Notes under the pieces: model-generated
What the model saw: the letters and a program-made list of their open reading frames with translations, nothing else
What the model was told of the DNA's origin: nothing
Database searches by the model: none
Translations under genes and position numbers: made by a program
Assembly: GCF_003024155.1 (NCBI RefSeq)
Contig: NZ_CP028136.1
Coordinates: 1-64,000, forward strand
DNA length: 64,000 nt
DNA from: Christiangramia fulva
Lineage (GTDB): Bacteria; Bacteroidota; Bacteroidia; Flavobacteriales; Flavobacteriaceae
Reading direction: 5' to 3'
Part shown: piece after piece, positions 9,558 to 17,628 of the stretch
How the letters are laid out: every line of letters starts with the position of its first letter
Position numbering within the stretch: position 1 is the first letter of the stretch

Positions 9558-9646
9558 AAGTCCTAAATAAATACTGGATTCAGTTCACCATCATCATTTT
9601 GTTTGCGCTGGCTTACTGGTTCCTGAGATATATATTGAAAATATAA
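9554..9646 (+). CDS. 30-residue single-TM phage peptide
   Basis: ATG 9554 overlaps the upstream TGA (ATGA), which suggests coupled translation. The peptide is 30 residues: a basic N-terminus (MKVLNKYW), about 18 hydrophobic residues (FTIIILFALAYWFL), and a basic tail (RYILKI). Small one-TM peptides are common in lysis cassettes as holin partners or antiholins. Below the usual gene-caller size limit, so likely to be missed. Confidence 0.5.
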   Translation: MKVLNKYWIQFTIIILFALAYWFLRYILKI

Positions 9647-9690
9647 ATTAAATACGAACCTTAACGCTGTAAGCGTGTAAAACGCCCCCG

Positions 9691-10341
9691 ATGATTCATA
9701 ATTCTCAAATCCCGAGCGTGGTACTACTGTTTTTTAAAAAGATTATTACCTATGAAAGCGGCTCTCTAGTTGTGATAGGAGCTTCTACAGGAAGCCTGGT
9801 ATCTCAATTGTTCAAAATTCTTTTTCAGGGAATTGAACAACGTGATATGATTATGCCACTATTTCTGGCGGTCTTCACCTTTATCATCTATGTGGTGATG
9901 TTCATGGTTGATTTCATAACCGGCCTGAGAGCGGCAAGACATGAGGCTAGAAAAAACCAAAAGAAAGACTATATAGAATCCTCTAAACTGTGGAGAAGCT
10001 TCTGGAAATTCTTTGGCGTGGTGAATATTCTTTTCATTCTCACAGGTTTCTGTTTGATGATCGCAATTCTGGACAGGGAGTGGATATATAATATTTTTTT
10101 GATGTCTATCCCTTCTGTAATGCTCATGGTAATATTATTTGAATTTCACTCCATAGGTGAAAATTATAAACGCAGGTATGGCTATAAACCTTCTTACTAT
10201 CAGTTTTTTGATAAGCTCACTCAAACTGTGGAGAACGGAATCATGAAAAGGATTGGGAATTGGTTTTCGGATAATGATAAAAGACAACCGGCAGGTAACG
10301 GAATTAAGCCTGATCGAGAGGAAGAAGATCTTCCTGATTAA
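9691..10341 (+). CDS. Phage holin (holin-4-like)
   Basis: 216 residues from ATG 9691, after a small hairpin (ACGCT 9664-9668, AGCGT 9672-9676). It has hydrophobic segments near residues 22-45, 53-78 and 110-150. The motif FMVDFITGLRAARHE near residues 70-84 matches the D-x-x-TG signature of the Bacteroidota/Firmicutes phage_holin_4 group, where it follows a membrane helix and precedes a basic stretch. The C-terminus is charged and cytoplasmic. It sits directly upstream of the endolysin, as expected for a holin-lysin pair: holes in the inner membrane let the lysozyme reach peptidoglycan. Confidence 0.8.
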   Translation: MIHNSQIPSVVLLFFKKIITYESGSLVVIGASTGSLVSQLFKILFQGIEQRDMIMPLFLAVFTFIIYVVMFMVDFITGLRAARHEARKNQKKDYIESSKLWRSFWKFFGVVNILFILTGFCLMIAILDREWIYNIFLMSIPSVMLMVILFEFHSIGENYKRRYGYKPSYYQFFDKLTQTVENGIMKRIGNWFSDNDKRQPAGNGIKPDREEEDLPD

Positions 10342-10364
10342 TAACAAATAAAGCCCCCCGTAAA

Positions 10365-10907
10365 ATGAAGAAAAAAATGGAACCATCAGATCTATTAGTG
10401 GACTTTGTTGCGGAGTATGAGCAAAAACATGACGGCAGCAGAGAAATGATTGGCTTGCAACCAAAACCAGATGCAGTGGGAAACTGGACCGAAGGTTTTG
10501 GGCATGCTATGATTGATGAGTACGGGGATTTTAGAACCGTTAGAGATTATCCAACACTGGAATCAATATTGCCATTCTCACAGGTGCATACCGATGAGGA
10601 AGCCTGGGCATTGCTTAAATGGGATTTAAGAAATAAAGCTGCCGGTGCAAATATGAGATTACGAGTAGAGCTGCCACAAAATAAGTTTGATGCGATCCTG
10701 AGTCATTCCTTTAATTGCGGCTATTCTCAAAAACTGTATCACCTGGTTAATACCAAGGCACCAGACAGGCTAATTAAAGAGTGGTTTACCAAGCATTATG
10801 TCACCGCTAATGGGATAAAATTGCAAGGCTTAGTCTTACGCCGCCATGATGAGTGGGAAATATTCAGCCAGGGGGAATATAAAAGAGATTACAAAATTTC
10901 AGCCTAA
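10365..10907 (+). CDS. Phage endolysin, GH24 (T4-type) lysozyme
   Basis: 180 residues from ATG 10365. It hydrolyses the MurNAc-GlcNAc bond of peptidoglycan. The family's Glu-Asp-Thr triad fits E17 or E19, D36 and T42 in the motif GNWTEGFGHA (residues 39-48); E. coli T4 lysozyme has the same arrangement before its GxGH. Later motifs (NKFDAILSHSFNCGY, GLVLRRHDEWEIF) match the family's helical lobe and C-terminal Arg-rich helix. There is no signal peptide, so release should depend on the holin just upstream. Stop overlaps the next small ORF by one base. Confidence 0.92.
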   Translation: MKKKMEPSDLLVDFVAEYEQKHDGSREMIGLQPKPDAVGNWTEGFGHAMIDEYGDFRTVRDYPTLESILPFSQVHTDEEAWALLKWDLRNKAAGANMRLRVELPQNKFDAILSHSFNCGYSQKLYHLVNTKAPDRLIKEWFTKHYVTANGIKLQGLVLRRHDEWEIFSQGEYKRDYKISA

Positions 10908-11026
10908 TGCAATTCGATTCTGTATGCCTGGAAGATTTTACCGCTACGATAATAGCTTTTATGGATATGCAGGATGCAGAAAAGAATAAAATTAATTTGG
11001 AATATGGAGAAACCTATCAAAACTAA
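10907..11026 (+). CDS. 39-residue phage ORF, unknown
   Basis: ATG 10907 uses the last base of the endolysin stop (TAATG), and the ORF ends inside the next gene (23-base overlap). The peptide is 39 residues, acidic, soluble (begins MQFDSVCLEDF), with no membrane segment. The tight coupling suggests it is translated; function unknown. It also explains why the next gene should start at 11004. Confidence 0.45.
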   Translation: MQFDSVCLEDFTATIIAFMDMQDAEKNKINLEYGETYQN

Positions 11027-11387
11027 ACCGATATTCTTTTCCTATTGCTTTGCAGAATTACAAAAAATAGCTGTTGATCATGGCTATAATTTACTTATTC
11101 ATGGAAGTTTAAACCGAGATCTTGACCTGGTATGTGTAGCATGGACCGATAACCCTAAATGCAGAATTGAGTTACTGGATGCTTTTTCTGACTATTTGGG
11201 ATGTCTACATAATAGAAGTAGCTTAGGGTATATGAAAAGCTATAACCATTCTGTTTTACCAGGCGGAAGGGATTCTCATATTATTTATCTGAATTATGGA
11301 TTTGATCAATTAGGAAAACATACTGAAGATCAGTGGTATTTAGATATTTCATTCACACCTCAAATTAAAAATTATGGCACCAACTAA
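11004..11387 (+). CDS. Nucleotidyltransferase-fold-like phage protein
   Basis: 127 residues. I chose ATG 11004 over a TTG at 10974, because it begins just before the first predicted strand and overlaps the small upstream ORF like its neighbours do. The motif IHGSLNRDLDLVCVAW (residues 32-47) has the G-S...D-x-D pattern of the minimal nucleotidyltransferase fold (G34, S35, D39, D41). Many phages carry short proteins with this HGS-RDLDL core and no known substrate. The C-terminal part (YLNYGF, WYLDISF) is beta-rich. Possible target: a nucleotide, tRNA or antibiotic-like small molecule; not decidable here. Confidence 0.65.
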   Translation: MEKPIKTKPIFFSYCFAELQKIAVDHGYNLLIHGSLNRDLDLVCVAWTDNPKCRIELLDAFSDYLGCLHNRSSLGYMKSYNHSVLPGGRDSHIIYLNYGFDQLGKHTEDQWYLDISFTPQIKNYGTN

Positions 11388-11514
11388 TTTCTACAATGAA
11401 CCTTTAAAAATTAATTACAAACCAACCTTAAAAGACAGGTATGATTTTTTAATAATGGATTTCAAGTATTGGTTAGCCAATAAACTTGAATCAATAGCCT
11501 CTAAATTAAGATGA
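11374..11514 (+). CDS. 46-residue phage ORF, unknown
   Basis: ATG 11374 lies 14 bases inside the previous gene and the TGA at 11512-11514 overlaps the next ATG (ATGA). The peptide is 46 residues, basic at its C-terminus (KYWLANKLESIASKLR, probably an amphipathic helix). No signal peptide. The stop/start overlaps on both sides support translation. Function unknown. Confidence 0.5.
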   Translation: MAPTNFYNEPLKINYKPTLKDRYDFLIMDFKYWLANKLESIASKLR

Positions 11515-12134
11515 TCACTTGGAAGAAAATATCATTCTATTGCTTTGCTATTATAGCAATGCTCATTATCCTGCTTACATGGAAAGGTTGCGGACGGGAA
11601 AAACAGATCATTACCGTAAAGGTCCCGGTAGTTCAGGGAGAATTCAACTGGCAGGAATCAACGCTTATCCCTAATAAAGAACCTGCAAAAGTGGTTTATC
11701 TGCAAGGTAGGCCCTTCCCGGTTGAAAATCCGGTGAATGATTCCCTGTTGGCTATCTACAACCAGACAAAAGATAGCCTGAAACGTGCCCGGATGTATAT
11801 CGATGCTATCCAGATCCGGGAATATAAAAACCACTTTGAAGATGAGTATTTAAAAGCAGATGTATTTAGCAAAGTGCAGGGTTACTCTAAAGGTGTTCGG
11901 CTAGAATATGAAATCAAGGAACGGAAGATCACTCAGGAAATAGAAAGCACCCGGTTACGATTGTTATTCGGTGGTAAAATTGGAGTGAACCAGGATCTTG
12001 ATTCATTCATCTGGGAGGTCGATGCAGCCGCGCAAAATGCAAAAGGAAATATCATTGAGGCGTCCTATCTTCGACTCAATAAACAGAACTATGGTTTGAT
12101 AGGCGGCAAGTTTTCGATATTCAATATTAAATAA
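11511..12134 (+). CDS. Membrane-anchored periplasmic phage protein, spanin-like
   Basis: 207 residues from ATG 11511. A single N-terminal membrane helix (about residues 8-25, FYCFAIIAMLIILLTW) with positive residues before it points to an N-in, C-periplasmic topology. A Cys at residue 27 follows the helix but does not make a proper lipobox. The middle (residues ~75-130, rich in Lys/Arg/Glu/Asp with LLAIYNQTKDSLKRA) is helical or coiled coil, and the last ~60 residues are beta-like. Anchored coiled-coil proteins at the end of a lysis cassette often span the periplasm and disrupt the outer membrane (i-spanin). That role is an inference; no partner o-spanin was seen. Confidence 0.55.
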   Translation: MITWKKISFYCFAIIAMLIILLTWKGCGREKQIITVKVPVVQGEFNWQESTLIPNKEPAKVVYLQGRPFPVENPVNDSLLAIYNQTKDSLKRARMYIDAIQIREYKNHFEDEYLKADVFSKVQGYSKGVRLEYEIKERKITQEIESTRLRLLFGGKIGVNQDLDSFIWEVDAAAQNAKGNIIEASYLRLNKQNYGLIGGKFSIFNIK

Positions 12135-12165
12135 GGCCTATTACTTATAAAGTTCAATTATAAGG

Positions 12166-12327
12166 TTACTTATTGGCCTTAATAAACTTCACCAGCTCTT
12201 CTTTATTTGGAAACTCAATGATCGATTTGGATTTGATCCCTTTTCGTTCACAATAACTCTTGATCCCGGAATAATTTCCGGTGTATGGAGTTTCACCACC
12301 TTCATATTTGATTAAGAAATAGCCCAT
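12166..12327 (-). CDS. 53-residue ORF between prophage and tRNA-Ser
   Basis: Minus-strand ORF, ATG at 12327-12325, stop at 12168-12166, with an AAGG-containing leader. The peptide (begins MGYFLIKYEGG, ends ELVKFIKANK) is basic, soluble and has an alternating beta/helix pattern. It reads opposite to the phage late genes and ends 32 bases after the last of them. Size and place could suit a small regulator or excisionase-like protein, but no motif shows this. Confidence 0.5.
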   Translation of the reverse strand: MGYFLIKYEGGETPYTGNYSGIKSYCERKGIKSKSIIEFPNKEELVKFIKANK

Positions 12328-12369
12328 AAATACGACCTTACTTTCCCCTATTCTTTCCCCTAAAAAACG

Positions 12370-12396
12370 AAACCCCCAGTAAACACTGAGGGTTTT
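12370..12396 (-). terminator. Rho-independent terminator of tRNA-Ser
   Basis: On the minus strand, two bases after the tRNA, an AAACCC...GGGTTT stem extended by CAGT/ACTG closes on a short A-rich loop and is followed by a T-run (GTTTTTT on the minus strand, plus-strand 12362-12368). Confidence 0.8.
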
Positions 12397-12397
12397 G

Positions 12398-12482
12398 CGG
12401 AGAAAGAGGGATTCGAACCCCCGGAGGTGTGACCCTCAACGGTTTTCAAGACCGCCGCATTCGACCACTCTGCCATTTCTCC
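12398..12482 (-). tRNA. tRNA-Ser(TGA)
   Basis: 85 bases on the minus strand. The acceptor stem is GGAGAAA (12482-12476) with TTTCTCC (12405-12399), and the discriminator base is G, as for serine tRNAs. The anticodon loop reads CTTGAAA with anticodon TGA. A long variable arm, typical of class II tRNAs, precedes the T-arm GGTTCGAATCC. CCA is not encoded. The 3' end faces the phage genes, so this tRNA is the likely integration site. Confidence 0.95.
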
Positions 12483-12606
12483 TTTAGCGGATGCAAATAT
12501 AACAAGCTTTTCTAAATTCCCACAACTAAAATTGAAAGTTTTTACTTCCTTTTTTAAGGGGTTCTCTTTCAGCTAAAAATGATTTATCTTCGAAAAAAAA
12601 TACCCA

Positions 12607-13299
12607 ATGAAACTTTATTTTCAAATATTAATTCTTTTTGTATCCGCCTCGCTTTTCGCGCAGGTAGAAAAATATCCCGAGATCATGAACCAGGATTGGC
12701 CCAATCTAAAAAAGTACCGCGAAGCCAATAAAAAGATCGATTCTGCTCCCGTTGCCGTGTTTATGGGTAATTCTATTACCGAAGGCTGGGCAAATATGCA
12801 TCCGGAATTCTTCAGTTCAAATAATTATGTTGGCCGGGGAATTAGCGGGCAAACCACTCCGCAGATGCTCATCCGCTTTCAGCAGGATGTGGTAGATCTT
12901 AATCCGCAAGTTGTGGTGATACTTGCCGGCACTAACGATATTGCAGGAAATACTGGATTTTCAACGGTGAAAATGATCACCGACAATATTAAATCCATGG
13001 CTGAGATCGCCGATGCGAATGATATCAAAGTGGTACTTTCTTCTATTCTTCCCGTTTATGATTATCCGTGGAGAACCGGTCTTCAGCCGGTCCCTAAGAT
13101 CGCGGAAATCAATCACTGGATGAAAGATTTCGCCAAAAAACATGGCTATGTGTACCTCGATTATTTTTCAGCCATGAAAGATGAACGTCAGGGATTGCCG
13201 GAAAATCTTTCAAAAGATGGGGTACATCCCACTTCTGAAGGTTATGACGTGATGGAACCCCTGGCAAAAAAAGCCATACAAAAAGCACTAAATAACTAA
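12607..13299 (+). CDS. SGNH/GDSL-family hydrolase, secreted
   Basis: 230 residues from ATG 12607, with a signal peptide (residues 1-18, ending SLFAQ). It carries all four SGNH blocks: GNSITEGW (Ser56, nucleophile), GRGISGQTT (Gly), AGTNDIAG (Asn) and DGVHPTSEGY (Asp/His). The family includes acetyl-xylan esterases, lipases and platelet-activating-factor-acetylhydrolase-like enzymes that remove acyl groups from sugars or lipids in the periplasm. Substrate cannot be told. It is the first chromosomal gene beside the prophage; a weak -7-like TATCTTCG lies just upstream. Confidence 0.88.
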   Translation: MKLYFQILILFVSASLFAQVEKYPEIMNQDWPNLKKYREANKKIDSAPVAVFMGNSITEGWANMHPEFFSSNNYVGRGISGQTTPQMLIRFQQDVVDLNPQVVVILAGTNDIAGNTGFSTVKMITDNIKSMAEIADANDIKVVLSSILPVYDYPWRTGLQPVPKIAEINHWMKDFAKKHGYVYLDYFSAMKDERQGLPENLSKDGVHPTSEGYDVMEPLAKKAIQKALNN

Positions 13300-13370
13300 C
13301 AATTTACTTCCGATTTTTTGCCTTAGAAATAGTATATTGGAAAATTAATCCTTAAAAATTTACCTGAAAA

Positions 13371-14393
13371 ATGAAAAGAATTCTGGCAATTGCCATTCCG
13401 GCGATCCTGATGGCTTGCGGTGCGCAGCATAAAGATATTGAAAAGGCCGATCCCATGGAATACGCCAACACTATTACCGCTTCTGAACTGCATGACCACC
13501 TATATATCTTCGCCAGCGATGAATTTGAAGGTCGCGAAACAGGTGAACCCGGACAGAAAAAAGCGGCTCAATACCTAAAAAATGAATATAAAAACCTTGG
13601 CCTCGCTTCGCCACTCGGAGGTGATGATTATTTTCAGGAAGTAGATCCCAGTTATTTTAAAAGAGGAAATATAAAAGCAACCGAAAATGTGGTCGCCTAT
13701 ATTAAAGGTTCTGAAAAGCCCGACGAAATCGTAGTGATATCTTCTCATTATGACCACGTGGGAATTGACGATCAGGGAAATATTTACAACGGAGCTGATG
13801 ATGATGGCTCGGGAACCGTAGGTGTTTTGGAAATTGCTGAAGCCTTTAAAAAAGCTACAGAAGATGGGTACAGACCAAAGCGATCTATTTTATTCCTCAA
13901 CAATACAGGTGAGGAAAAAGGCCTTATAGGTTCAAAATATTATACCGATCATCCGGTTTTCCCTATGGAAAATACTGTTGCCGATTTAAATATTGATATG
14001 ATTGGTCGTATCGATCCTGCCCATGAAGGCAATGAAAATTATGTATATCTGATAGGAAGCGATAAACTTAGCACGCAGCTTCATAAGCTTAGCGAGGATG
14101 TAAATAAAAAATACATGAACCTTGACCTGGATTATAAATATAACGATGAATACGATCCTAACAGGTTCTATTACCGCAGTGACCATTATAATTTTGCAAA
14201 ACATAATGTGCCCATTATTTTCTATTTTAACGGGACTCATGCCGATTACCATAAAATGACCGATACACCAGACAAGATAAATTATGATCTCCTGGCAAAG
14301 CGCGCTAAGCTGGTATTTCTTACCGCCTGGGAAATCGCTAATCGTGATGAAAGACTGGTTGTTGACAAGGCGAATTCCGATTCAGCACAATAA
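13371..14393 (+). CDS. M28-family zinc aminopeptidase, lipoprotein
   Basis: 340 residues from ATG 13371. The signal peptide ends in a lipobox with Cys16 (LMACG), so the enzyme is predicted to be membrane anchored. The M28 core has the expected zinc and catalytic residues: HYDHVG (His), NGADDDGSG (Asp, bridging), NTGEEKGLIG (Glu-Glu), NIDMIGR (Asp) and SDHYNFAKHNVP (His). It removes N-terminal residues from peptides, probably for nutrition or envelope turnover. It follows the SGNH gene by 71 bases and is followed by a strong terminator, so the two may be separate units. Confidence 0.92.
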   Translation: MKRILAIAIPAILMACGAQHKDIEKADPMEYANTITASELHDHLYIFASDEFEGRETGEPGQKKAAQYLKNEYKNLGLASPLGGDDYFQEVDPSYFKRGNIKATENVVAYIKGSEKPDEIVVISSHYDHVGIDDQGNIYNGADDDGSGTVGVLEIAEAFKKATEDGYRPKRSILFLNNTGEEKGLIGSKYYTDHPVFPMENTVADLNIDMIGRIDPAHEGNENYVYLIGSDKLSTQLHKLSEDVNKKYMNLDLDYKYNDEYDPNRFYYRSDHYNFAKHNVPIIFYFNGTHADYHKMTDTPDKINYDLLAKRAKLVFLTAWEIANRDERLVVDKANSDSAQ

Positions 14394-14410
14394 AGAAAAT
14401 AGTAATCATG

Positions 14411-14439
14411 AAAAGTCCTCCTCGTGAGGGCTTTTTTTT
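14411..14439 (+). terminator. Rho-independent terminator
   Basis: The stem AAGTCCTC/GAGGGCTT (one G-T pair) with a CTCGT loop is followed by eight T residues (14432-14439). It lies 18 bases after the M28 peptidase stop. Confidence 0.9.
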
Positions 14440-14653
14440 GATCAAGTTGTCCCATTAAAAGCGGTAGAGGAATTCTAACCTGAACAACCCTGCGCAAAAT
14501 GAAGAATCATTTAGTAAAATTTCTATTTTCATGAGATCCTTTATTAGACTGCTGTCTTAAGAAGGAAAAAATGAGATTCTTTTTTGTCAGTTTTAACAGG
14601 TTTTTACATTTTTTAAAACTGGTGATCTTTGCTTAAAACTTTTTGCTTACGGC

Positions 14654-14682
14654 TTTGAGCTCAAAATTTCCTGATACCTTTG
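14654..14682 (+). promoter_or_regulatory. Bacteroidota-type promoter for uup
   Basis: TTTG at 14654-14657 (-33 element) and TACCTTTG at 14675-14682, a full match to the -7 consensus TAnnTTTG, 17 bases apart. Transcription would start near 14689, giving a leader of about 14 bases to GTG 14703. This rules out the longer reading frame that starts upstream at TTG 14643. Confidence 0.7.
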
Positions 14683-14702
14683 TCAAAAAGAAAAAAATAA
14701 AC

Positions 14703-16577
14703 GTGAACTACCTTTCAGTAGAAAATATAGCAAAATCATACGGGGAACGTGAGCTTTTCCGAAACATCTCTTTCGGGATCAACGAAGGCCAGAAAGTAGG
14801 CTTCGTAGCCAAAAACGGAACCGGCAAAACCAGCTTATTGAACATTCTCGCCGGCACCGATACCCCCGACGAAGGCCAGGTAGTTTACCGCAACGATATC
14901 CAGACGGCTTTTCTTTCTCAGGAACCCGATCTCGATCCTGAACTGAACATTGAGCAGGTGATCTTCTCCAGTGAGAATCCTATTTTAAAGATCATTGAGC
15001 GCTATGAAAAGGCGGTTCATAATCCCGAAGACGCCGATGCCCTTCAGAAAGTTATGGATGAAATGGAAGCGGCCAATGCCTGGGATTTTGAAACCAGGTT
15101 CAAACAGATCCTCTTTAAACTCAACCTGGAAGATTTTCAGAAACAGGTAAAATTCCTTTCCGGCGGACAAAAGAAACGTCTTGCTCTCGCCAGGATGCTT
15201 CTGAAGAATCCCGATTTTATTATCCTTGATGAGCCCACCAACCATCTCGATCTCGATATGATCGAATGGCTGGAGGAATACTTCAGGAAGGAAGATTTCA
15301 CCATTTTTATGGTGACTCACGACAGGTATTTCCTTGAAAGAGTATGTAACGAGATCATTGAACTGGAAGACGGTAAGCTCTATACCTATAAGGGAAATTA
15401 TTCCTATTATCTCACCAAGAGGGATGAAAGGCACGAGCTTGAAAAGACCAACACCGAAAAAGCGCAACAGCTTTATAAAAAGGAACTGGATTGGATGCGC
15501 CGGCAGCCAAAGGCGCGGACTACCAAATCTAAATCCCGCATTGATGATTTCTACGAGATAAAAGACCGCGCCTCCCAGCGCCGAAAAGACCATCAAGTAC
15601 AATTGGAGATCAATATGGAGCGAATGGGCAGCAAAATTGTCGAGATCCATAATATTTCCAAAGAACTTGGCGGAAAAAAGCTCATGGAAGGCTTCGACTA
15701 TAATTTCAAAAAAGGTGAGCGTGTGGGGATCATTGGTAAGAATGGCACGGGAAAATCTACATTTCTGAACATGCTTACCGGGATTATTCCACCGGATACG
15801 GGAAAAATAATAGTGGGCGAGACCATTAAATTCGGCTATTATACACAGAAAGGAATGGAGATCAAACCTGGACAGAAGGTGGTGGAAGTGATCAGGGAAT
15901 TTGGAGATTATATTCCTCTGAAGAAAGGCCGACAGATCTCAGCGGAACAACTGCTGGAGCGCTTTCTTTTCGACCGAAAGAAGCAGTATGATTATGTGGA
16001 AAAATTGAGTGGTGGCGAAAAGAAAAGGCTTTACCTCTGTACCGTACTTATTCAGAATCCTAATTTCCTTATCCTCGATGAGCCCACCAACGACCTGGAT
16101 GTACTTACACTAAATGTCCTGGAGAACTTTTTACTGGACTTTCCCGGTTGCGTGGTGGTGGTGTCTCACGACCGATATTTTATGGACAAGATCGTTGACC
16201 ATTTGTTCGTATTTCAGGGCGATGGAGAAATTCAGGATTTCCCCGGAAATTATACCGACTACCGGGAATACGAATCCTCCAGACCTAAAAGTTCCAATTC
16301 TGAAACTTCTGAAGCTAAGCAGGAGAAAAAGAAAACCTCCAGCACGAGTTCCGGCTCTGCACTCTCTTACAATGAAAAGAAGGAATTTGGAAAACTGGAA
16401 AAGGAGATCGCCAAGCTCGAAGAGAAAAAAGAGGAGATACAGCAGGAATTTTTAAAAGAACTTTCAGGAGAAGAGATCAACAAAACCTCACAGGAATTAA
16501 AAAAGGTCGAAGACGACATAGAAACCAAAACCAACCGCTGGTTTGAATTGATGGAGAAAATGGAAAATAGTGATTAG
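14703..16577 (+). CDS. uup: ABC-F ATPase, Uup family
   Basis: 624 residues. The start is GTG 14703; an upstream TTG at 14643 lies before the promoter. Two ABC domains: Walker A AKNGTGKT (residues 36-43), signature LSGGQKKR and Walker B LDEPTNHLD; then GKNGTGKST, LSGGEKKR and LDEPTNDLD. The linker between them is charged and helical. The C-terminal ~80 residues are coiled coil (LEKEIAKLEEKKEEIQQE), the feature that separates Uup from other ABC-F proteins such as EttA; length matches E. coli Uup (635). ABC-F proteins act on the ribosome, or for Uup also on DNA structures (transposon excision). No membrane domain. Confidence 0.92.
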   Translation: MNYLSVENIAKSYGERELFRNISFGINEGQKVGFVAKNGTGKTSLLNILAGTDTPDEGQVVYRNDIQTAFLSQEPDLDPELNIEQVIFSSENPILKIIERYEKAVHNPEDADALQKVMDEMEAANAWDFETRFKQILFKLNLEDFQKQVKFLSGGQKKRLALARMLLKNPDFIILDEPTNHLDLDMIEWLEEYFRKEDFTIFMVTHDRYFLERVCNEIIELEDGKLYTYKGNYSYYLTKRDERHELEKTNTEKAQQLYKKELDWMRRQPKARTTKSKSRIDDFYEIKDRASQRRKDHQVQLEINMERMGSKIVEIHNISKELGGKKLMEGFDYNFKKGERVGIIGKNGTGKSTFLNMLTGIIPPDTGKIIVGETIKFGYYTQKGMEIKPGQKVVEVIREFGDYIPLKKGRQISAEQLLERFLFDRKKQYDYVEKLSGGEKKRLYLCTVLIQNPNFLILDEPTNDLDVLTLNVLENFLLDFPGCVVVVSHDRYFMDKIVDHLFVFQGDGEIQDFPGNYTDYREYESSRPKSSNSETSEAKQEKKKTSSTSSGSALSYNEKKEFGKLEKEIAKLEEKKEEIQQEFLKELSGEEINKTSQELKKVEDDIETKTNRWFELMEKMENSD

Positions 16578-16622
16578 TGATCGGTGTATGGGGATTGGGG
16601 AATAGTGATTCGTGATTCTAAA

Positions 16623-17628
16623 AACAACCGGCAACCTTTCCAAAACTCCTAAATCTGAATTCTGCATTCAGAACTAACCTAAGGCATAAAGCTTATAGCT
16701 CCTGATAACATACCTTTCTTCTAATTTTTAATGCTTAGGACTATCCCAACAATCTAACATCTAAAAATCCAATAATCCAGAATTATTTTCCTCTTTCCCT
16801 CTTTTCCTTTTTAACTTTGAATTTTGAATTTTGAATTCTGAATTCTGCATTCATAACTAACCAACGCAGCAGATTCGAAAGATTAAAAAAGAGATCGTCA
16901 CTGCGAGGAAGCATAGCGACCGAAGCAGTCTCCTCCTACAAATCCAACCAGCCAAAATGAGATTGCTTCTGCGCCTCCGTCGCAGCGCAAAGACGACTGA
17001 AAATAAGAATAGATTCTGACCCAGAAACAACCGGCAACCTTTCCCAAACTCATAACTCTCAATTCTGCATTCAGAACTAGTCTAATGCCTAAAGCAGAAA
17101 ACCAATGAGAACATATTTTACTTCTAATTTTTTAATGCTTATGACTATCCCAACAATCTAACATCTAAAAATCCAATAATCCAGGATTATTTTCCTCTTT
17201 CCCTCTTTTCCTTTTTAACTTTGAATTCTGAATTCTTCATTCAGCACTAACCCAAATCGACAGATTCGAAAAGATTAAAAAAGAGATCGTCACTGCGAGG
17301 AAGCTTAGCGACCGAAGCAGTCTCCCCTACTAAAAGCTAACCATCCAACATGAGATTGCTTCTGCGCCTCCTGCGCATCGCAAAGACGAATGGAATTAAG
17401 AATAGGTCTGACACGGATCCAAAACTCATAACTCAGAATTCTGGATTCATAACTAGCCTAATGCCTAAGGCATAAAGCTTATAGCTCCAACCAATGATAA
17501 AACACCTTACTTCTAATTTTCTAATGCTTATGACTATTCCAACAATCTAACATCTAAAAATCCAATATTCCAGGATTATTTTCCTCTTTCCCTCTTTTCC
17601 TTTTTAACTTTGAATTTTGAACTAACAA
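16623..17628 (+). repeat. Tandem ~400-bp repeat array, three copies
   Basis: The 1,051-base gap holds three diverged copies of one unit, aligned by TAACTTTG at 16812, 17216 and 17605 (periods 404 and 389). Copies start with ACAACCGGCAACC (16624, 17027; missing in the third), then a run of AATTC-type words, TCCCAACAATCTAACATC, a pyrimidine-rich stretch and TAACTTTG. The first two units also carry two dispersed palindromes each in opposite orientations (16891-16933 with 16959-16997; 17283-17326 with 17352-17389). The third ends directly at the next gene's ATG. Confidence 0.85.
17605..17612 (+). promoter_or_regulatory. -7 promoter motif before methyltransferase gene
   Basis: TAACTTTG matches TAnnTTTG and lies 17 bases before ATG 17629. 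Identical motifs occur at the same place in the two upstream repeat units (16812-16819, 17216-17223). I see no clear -33 TTG, so activity is uncertain. Confidence 0.4.

Noticed and set aside
1..12134. R-type tailocin or gene transfer agent instead of prophage
   Set aside because: Cannot be judged: head and packaging genes would be outside the window. Prophage is the plainer reading given the tRNA site.
14643..14702. Longer start (TTG 14643) for the ABC-F gene
   Set aside because: It precedes the -7 motif TACCTTTG and adds residues (KKKKIN) not seen in the family; GTG 14703 fits.
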